Assembly: GCA_945957495.1 (NCBI GenBank)
Contig: CAMFLG010000135.1
Span: 1-7,781, forward strand
Source of the DNA: an uncultured Pseudorhodobacter sp.
GTDB lineage: Bacteria; Pseudomonadota; Alphaproteobacteria; Rhodobacterales; Rhodobacteraceae
DNA: 7,781 bases
Reading direction: 5' to 3'
This document shows, piece by piece, positions 5,621 through 7,781 of the stretch. A model generated the notes under the pieces. That model ran no database searches. It worked only from the letters and a program-made list of their open reading frames with translations, and was not told the origin of the DNA. The translations under genes were made by a program, and so were the position numbers. How positions within the stretch are numbered: the first letter of the stretch is position 1; every line of letters begins with the position of its first letter.

Positions 5621-6865
5621 ATGCAACGACGGGATTTTCTGCGCGGGCTGGGGATACTGGGTTGTTCGGCGGCGGCGCACCCCTGGCTGAACACGGTCAC
5701 GATGGCCGGGTCGGATGGCGGGCGGCCCTTGGGCGATCACCGCTTTGTGGTGATGATCCTGCGCGGGGCGATGGACGGGCTGGATGTGGTGCAGCCGCAG
5801 GGCGCTCCGGAATACGCAGGCTACCGCCCGACGCTGATCCAGCCGGATGCGCCGGATCTGGACGGTTTCTTTCGCCTGCATGCGGCGATGGCGCCGCTGC
5901 TGCCGCTGTGGGCGTCGGGTGAGTTGGGCTTTGTTCACGCCACCTCGACCCCCTACCGCGACAAGCGCAGTCATTTCGACGGGCAGGATATGCTGGAGGC
6001 GGGCACCGGCATGGATGTGCCCCTGGATCAGGTGCGCGACGGCTGGCTGAACCGGCTGTTGCAAACGCAGAAGGGGCTAACCTCGCAAACCGCCTATTCG
6101 GTGGGGGTGGATGCCATGCCGATTCTGGCCGGGTCGGCCCCGGTGAAGGAATGGGCGCCCGAGACGACGCTGGCCCTGACGCCGCAATCGCAACTGCTGC
6201 TGGACCGGGTCTATCACGATGACCTGTTGTTCCAGTCTGCGGCGCTGGAGGCGATGGAACTGGCGGCGGCGGGCAATCTGGGGGCGGCGATGGCGGCAGG
6301 CATGGGGGCCGGCAAGGCCATCGGCACCGGCATGGTGCCGCAGGAACCCAAGCGCGAGGCGCGGGTGCGCGATGTGGTGGGGCTGGTGGATTACGCGGCG
6401 GCGCAGATGCTGCAGGATGCGCGGATCGTGGCTTTTTCGCTGACCGGCTGGGACACGCACAAGGGGCAGGCCAGCGGGCTGCCACTGGCGCTGACGCGGT
6501 TACAATACAGCATCCTGCGGCTGAAATCGGGGCTGGGGCCCGAGGTTTGGGGCAAGACCACGGTGCTGGCGATGACCGAATTTGGCCGTACCGCCAAGGA
6601 AAACGGCACCAAGGGCACCGATCATGGCACCGCGGGGCTGATGTTGATGGCGGGCGGCGCAATTGCCGGGGGCAAGGTGTATGGGCAATGGCCGGGGCTG
6701 GCGGAGGCGGACCTTTACCAGCGCCGCGACCTGATGCCGACCTCGGATGTGCGGGCCTGGGCGGCGCATGCGCTGCGCGGCATGTACGGTATTGACCGCG
6801 CGGTTCTGGAAGGGGTGGTGTTCCCCGGGCTGCAGATGGGCGATGATCCGGGGATCATCCGTTAG
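5621..6865 (+). CDS. DUF1501 protein with twin-arginine signal peptide
   Basis: Unknown function; a 414-aa protein predicted to be exported folded through the Tat system. The N-terminus has QRRDFLRGLG (Arg3-Arg4), then a short hydrophobic stretch ILGCSAAA. Cys15 follows Ile-Leu-Gly, a marginal lipobox, so a Tat lipoprotein is possible though cleavage after AAA is also plausible. Family motifs include LRGAMDGLDVVQP, SHFDGQDMLEAGT (Ser117, His118, Asp120), WDTHKGQ (Asp278, His280), TEFGRT (Glu320, Arg323), GTDHGTAG (Asp334, His335) and GGKVYGQWPGL. The Asp/His clusters resemble metal-binding sites of the alkaline phosphatase-like superfamily, to which I believe DUF1501 is assigned; no substrate can be inferred. 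ATG 5621 follows GAGGG (5612-5616) by 4 nt, and the gene sits 7 nt after the DUF1800 stop. An in-frame extension back to 5492 lies inside DUF1800 and would bury the Tat motif. Confidence 0.93.
   Translation: MQRRDFLRGLGILGCSAAAHPWLNTVTMAGSDGGRPLGDHRFVVMILRGAMDGLDVVQPQGAPEYAGYRPTLIQPDAPDLDGFFRLHAAMAPLLPLWASGELGFVHATSTPYRDKRSHFDGQDMLEAGTGMDVPLDQVRDGWLNRLLQTQKGLTSQTAYSVGVDAMPILAGSAPVKEWAPETTLALTPQSQLLLDRVYHDDLLFQSAALEAMELAAAGNLGAAMAAGMGAGKAIGTGMVPQEPKREARVRDVVGLVDYAAAQMLQDARIVAFSLTGWDTHKGQASGLPLALTRLQYSILRLKSGLGPEVWGKTTVLAMTEFGRTAKENGTKGTDHGTAGLMLMAGGAIAGGKVYGQWPGLAEADLYQRRDLMPTSDVRAWAAHALRGMYGIDRAVLEGVVFPGLQMGDDPGIIR
6842..6859. repeat. Perfect palindrome at the 3' end of the DUF1501 gene
   Basis: GATGATCC (6842-6849) and GGATCATC (6852-6859) are perfect inverted arms separated by GG, in the codons Asp-Asp-Pro-Gly-Ile-Ile just before the stop. 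As RNA it would form a 7-bp stem with a CGGG tetraloop. No T-run follows, so it is not a canonical intrinsic terminator; it may protect the mRNA end or be chance. Confidence 0.4.
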
Positions 6866-7029
6866 GCAGCAGGCGCCACAAGGCGGAGATCGGGATGCCG
6901 CAGGGGCTGCGACACCGATTTCCGGGGCCGGGTGCGATTGGCCCGGTCGGGGGCATTTCAGCTGGCTTGCGCTTGGCCGCAAACCCGCCTTAACTGGCGC
7001 GCAAGCGCGCTGGTAAGAGGGGCTGCGGG
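6866..7029 (+). other. Intergenic region before the acetyltransferase gene
   Basis: No gene seen. It holds a 5-bp hairpin (CGCAG-GGG-CTGCG, 6899-6911) and a GC palindrome GCGCGC-AA-GCGCGC (6997-7010). There is also a weak promoter-like pair TTGCGC (6967-6972) and TTAACT (6990-6995) with 17-nt spacing, each box matching consensus at only three positions. AAGAGGGG (7015-7022) is a good ribosome binding site 7 nt before ATG 7030. Confidence 0.35.
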
Positions 7030-7732
7030 ATGTCGGACGAAAGCAGGTTGGGTGTGTTGTTGCCGCATTGGGTGCCCCCGGCGCGGCCCATGGGCGAGGT
7101 GTTGCAAGGCCGATCGGTTCGGTTGGAGCATATGGAGGCCGACCACCACGCCGCCGACCTGCACCGTGCCTATCAGGGCCATGACGGGTTGTGGGATTAT
7201 ATGCCCTATGGGCCGTTTTCGTCGGCCGCCGCCTATCACCGCTGGTGCAAGGAAAGCGCGATGACGGCGGACCCGATGTTCTACGTTCTGCGCGATATGG
7301 CGACGGGGCAATGCGGCGGCGTGGCGTCTTATCTGCGCATCACGCCCGAGGCGGGGTCGATCGAGGTGGGCCACATCTGCCTTGCGCCTGAGATTGCGCA
7401 ATCGCTGGTCTGGACCGAGGCGATGTTTCTGATGCTGCAATGGGCGTTTGACGCGGGCTATCGCCGCTATGAGTGGAAGTGCAACGCGCTGAACATGCCC
7501 TCGCGCCGGGCGGCGCAGCGGCTGGGATTCTCTTTCGAGGGGGTTTTCCGCCAGGCGACGGTTTCCAAGGGCCGCAATCGCGATACGGCGTGGTTTTCGG
7601 TGATCGACAGCGAATGGCCCGCGCTGCGCGAGGCCTTTGTGGCCTGGCTTGCACCATCGAATTTCGATTCGCGCGGGCGGCAACGCGAGCGGTTGTCGGA
7701 TCTGACGCGCTTGGTGCGGGCGGGGTCTGATC
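7030..7732 (+). CDS. GNAT family N-acetyltransferase (RimJ/RimL-like), 3'-truncated
   Basis: Predicted acetyl-CoA-dependent N-acetyltransferase of the Acetyltransf_3 type; substrate unknown. About 234 native residues are visible. The fold runs from LQGRSVRLEHM (about 25) through LWDYMPYGPFSS, EVGHICLAP, a helix containing WTEAMFLMLQWAFDAGYRRYEW and KCNALNMPSRRAAQRLGFSFEG (Ser158 begins SRRAAQRLGF). It then reaches FRQATVSKGRNRDTAWFSVIDSEWP. The MPYGPF and KCNALN...RLGF blocks match a common subgroup of RimL-like proteins. The start ATG 7030 is supported by AAGAGGGG 7 nt upstream. The frame stays open to the edge only because native DNA is joined to Nextera adapter at 7733: the apparent C-terminal VSYTHLTLPTTSRV is adapter translation, not protein. 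The real stop codon is missing; family alignment suggests that few residues are lost. It probably forms its own transcription unit. Confidence 0.9.
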
Positions 7733-7781
7733 CTGTCTCTTATACACATCTGACGCTGCCGACGACTAGTCGAGTGTAGTT
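7733..7781. other. Illumina Nextera adapter (assembly contamination)
   Basis: CTGTCTCTTATACACATCT (7733-7751) is the reverse complement of the 19-bp Tn5 mosaic end used in Nextera libraries. GACGCTGCCGACGA (7752-7765) is the reverse complement of the Read 1 transposase adapter tail. CTAGTCGA (7766-7773) occupies the i5 index position; its complement TCGACTAG matches, as I recall, a standard Nextera XT index (S513). GTGTAG (7774-7779) begins the P5 flow-cell sequence, with a mismatch in the last two bases. None of this is genomic. Confidence 0.98.

Noticed and set aside
6958..7749. Minus-strand open frames beginning MCIRDR (7749) and MYKRQ (7747)
   Set aside because: Their starts lie within the Nextera adapter and the rest is antisense to the acetyltransferase gene, so they are library artefacts.
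7733..7751. Tn5 mosaic end, suggesting a transposon insertion
   Set aside because: It is followed directly by the Read 1 adapter tail, an index and P5 sequence, not by transposon genes; this is tagmentation chemistry.

Overview
The window is a GC-rich bacterial contig fragment (about two thirds G+C, with strong G/C preference at third codon positions). It almost certainly comes from an alphaproteobacterium of the Rhodobacteraceae/Paracoccaceae type. This placement rests on my recall of close family sequences for PabB, AspRS, the DUF1800/DUF1501 pair and the GNAT enzyme, and on a hairpin-rich intergenic element of a kind I associate with this group; no search was run. All six or seven supported genes lie on the + strand, tightly packed. 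Both ends look like contig ends: the left end cuts into pabB, and the right end runs into an Illumina Nextera adapter.

Layout. (1) 2-1668: the 3' part of pabB (aminodeoxychorismate synthase component I), overlapped in another frame by a short class IV aminotransferase-fold gene of the pabC type (aminodeoxychorismate lyase). Together they would turn chorismate into p-aminobenzoate for folate. (2) 1669-1910: a non-coding stretch with three consecutive hairpins, a 13-nt direct repeat, a candidate TTGACT promoter and the aspS ribosome binding site. (3) 1911-4159: aspS (aspartyl-tRNA synthetase), followed with a 4-nt GTGA overlap by a DUF1993 gene of unknown function. (4) 4160-4257: a T-run, a candidate promoter and an inverted repeat. 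(5) 4258-6865: a two-gene DUF1800-DUF1501 operon. The DUF1501 protein carries a twin-arginine signal, while the DUF1800 protein has none. (6) 6866-7029: a non-coding gap with small hairpins. (7) 7030-7732: a GNAT acetyltransferase, cut at its 3' end where the native sequence stops. (8) 7733-7781: Nextera mosaic end, Read 1 adapter, an apparent i5 index and the start of P5. This is not genomic DNA.

Most of the window is ordinary housekeeping sequence. The least understood part is the DUF1800/DUF1501 pair, where one partner has a Tat signal and the other has no visible export signal; this suggests a possible co-export ('hitchhiker') complex. The most practically important observation is the adapter at the right end, which creates a false C-terminus on the acetyltransferase and false antisense ORFs. 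I did not find a convincing new defence system, mobile element, CRISPR array or RNA gene.
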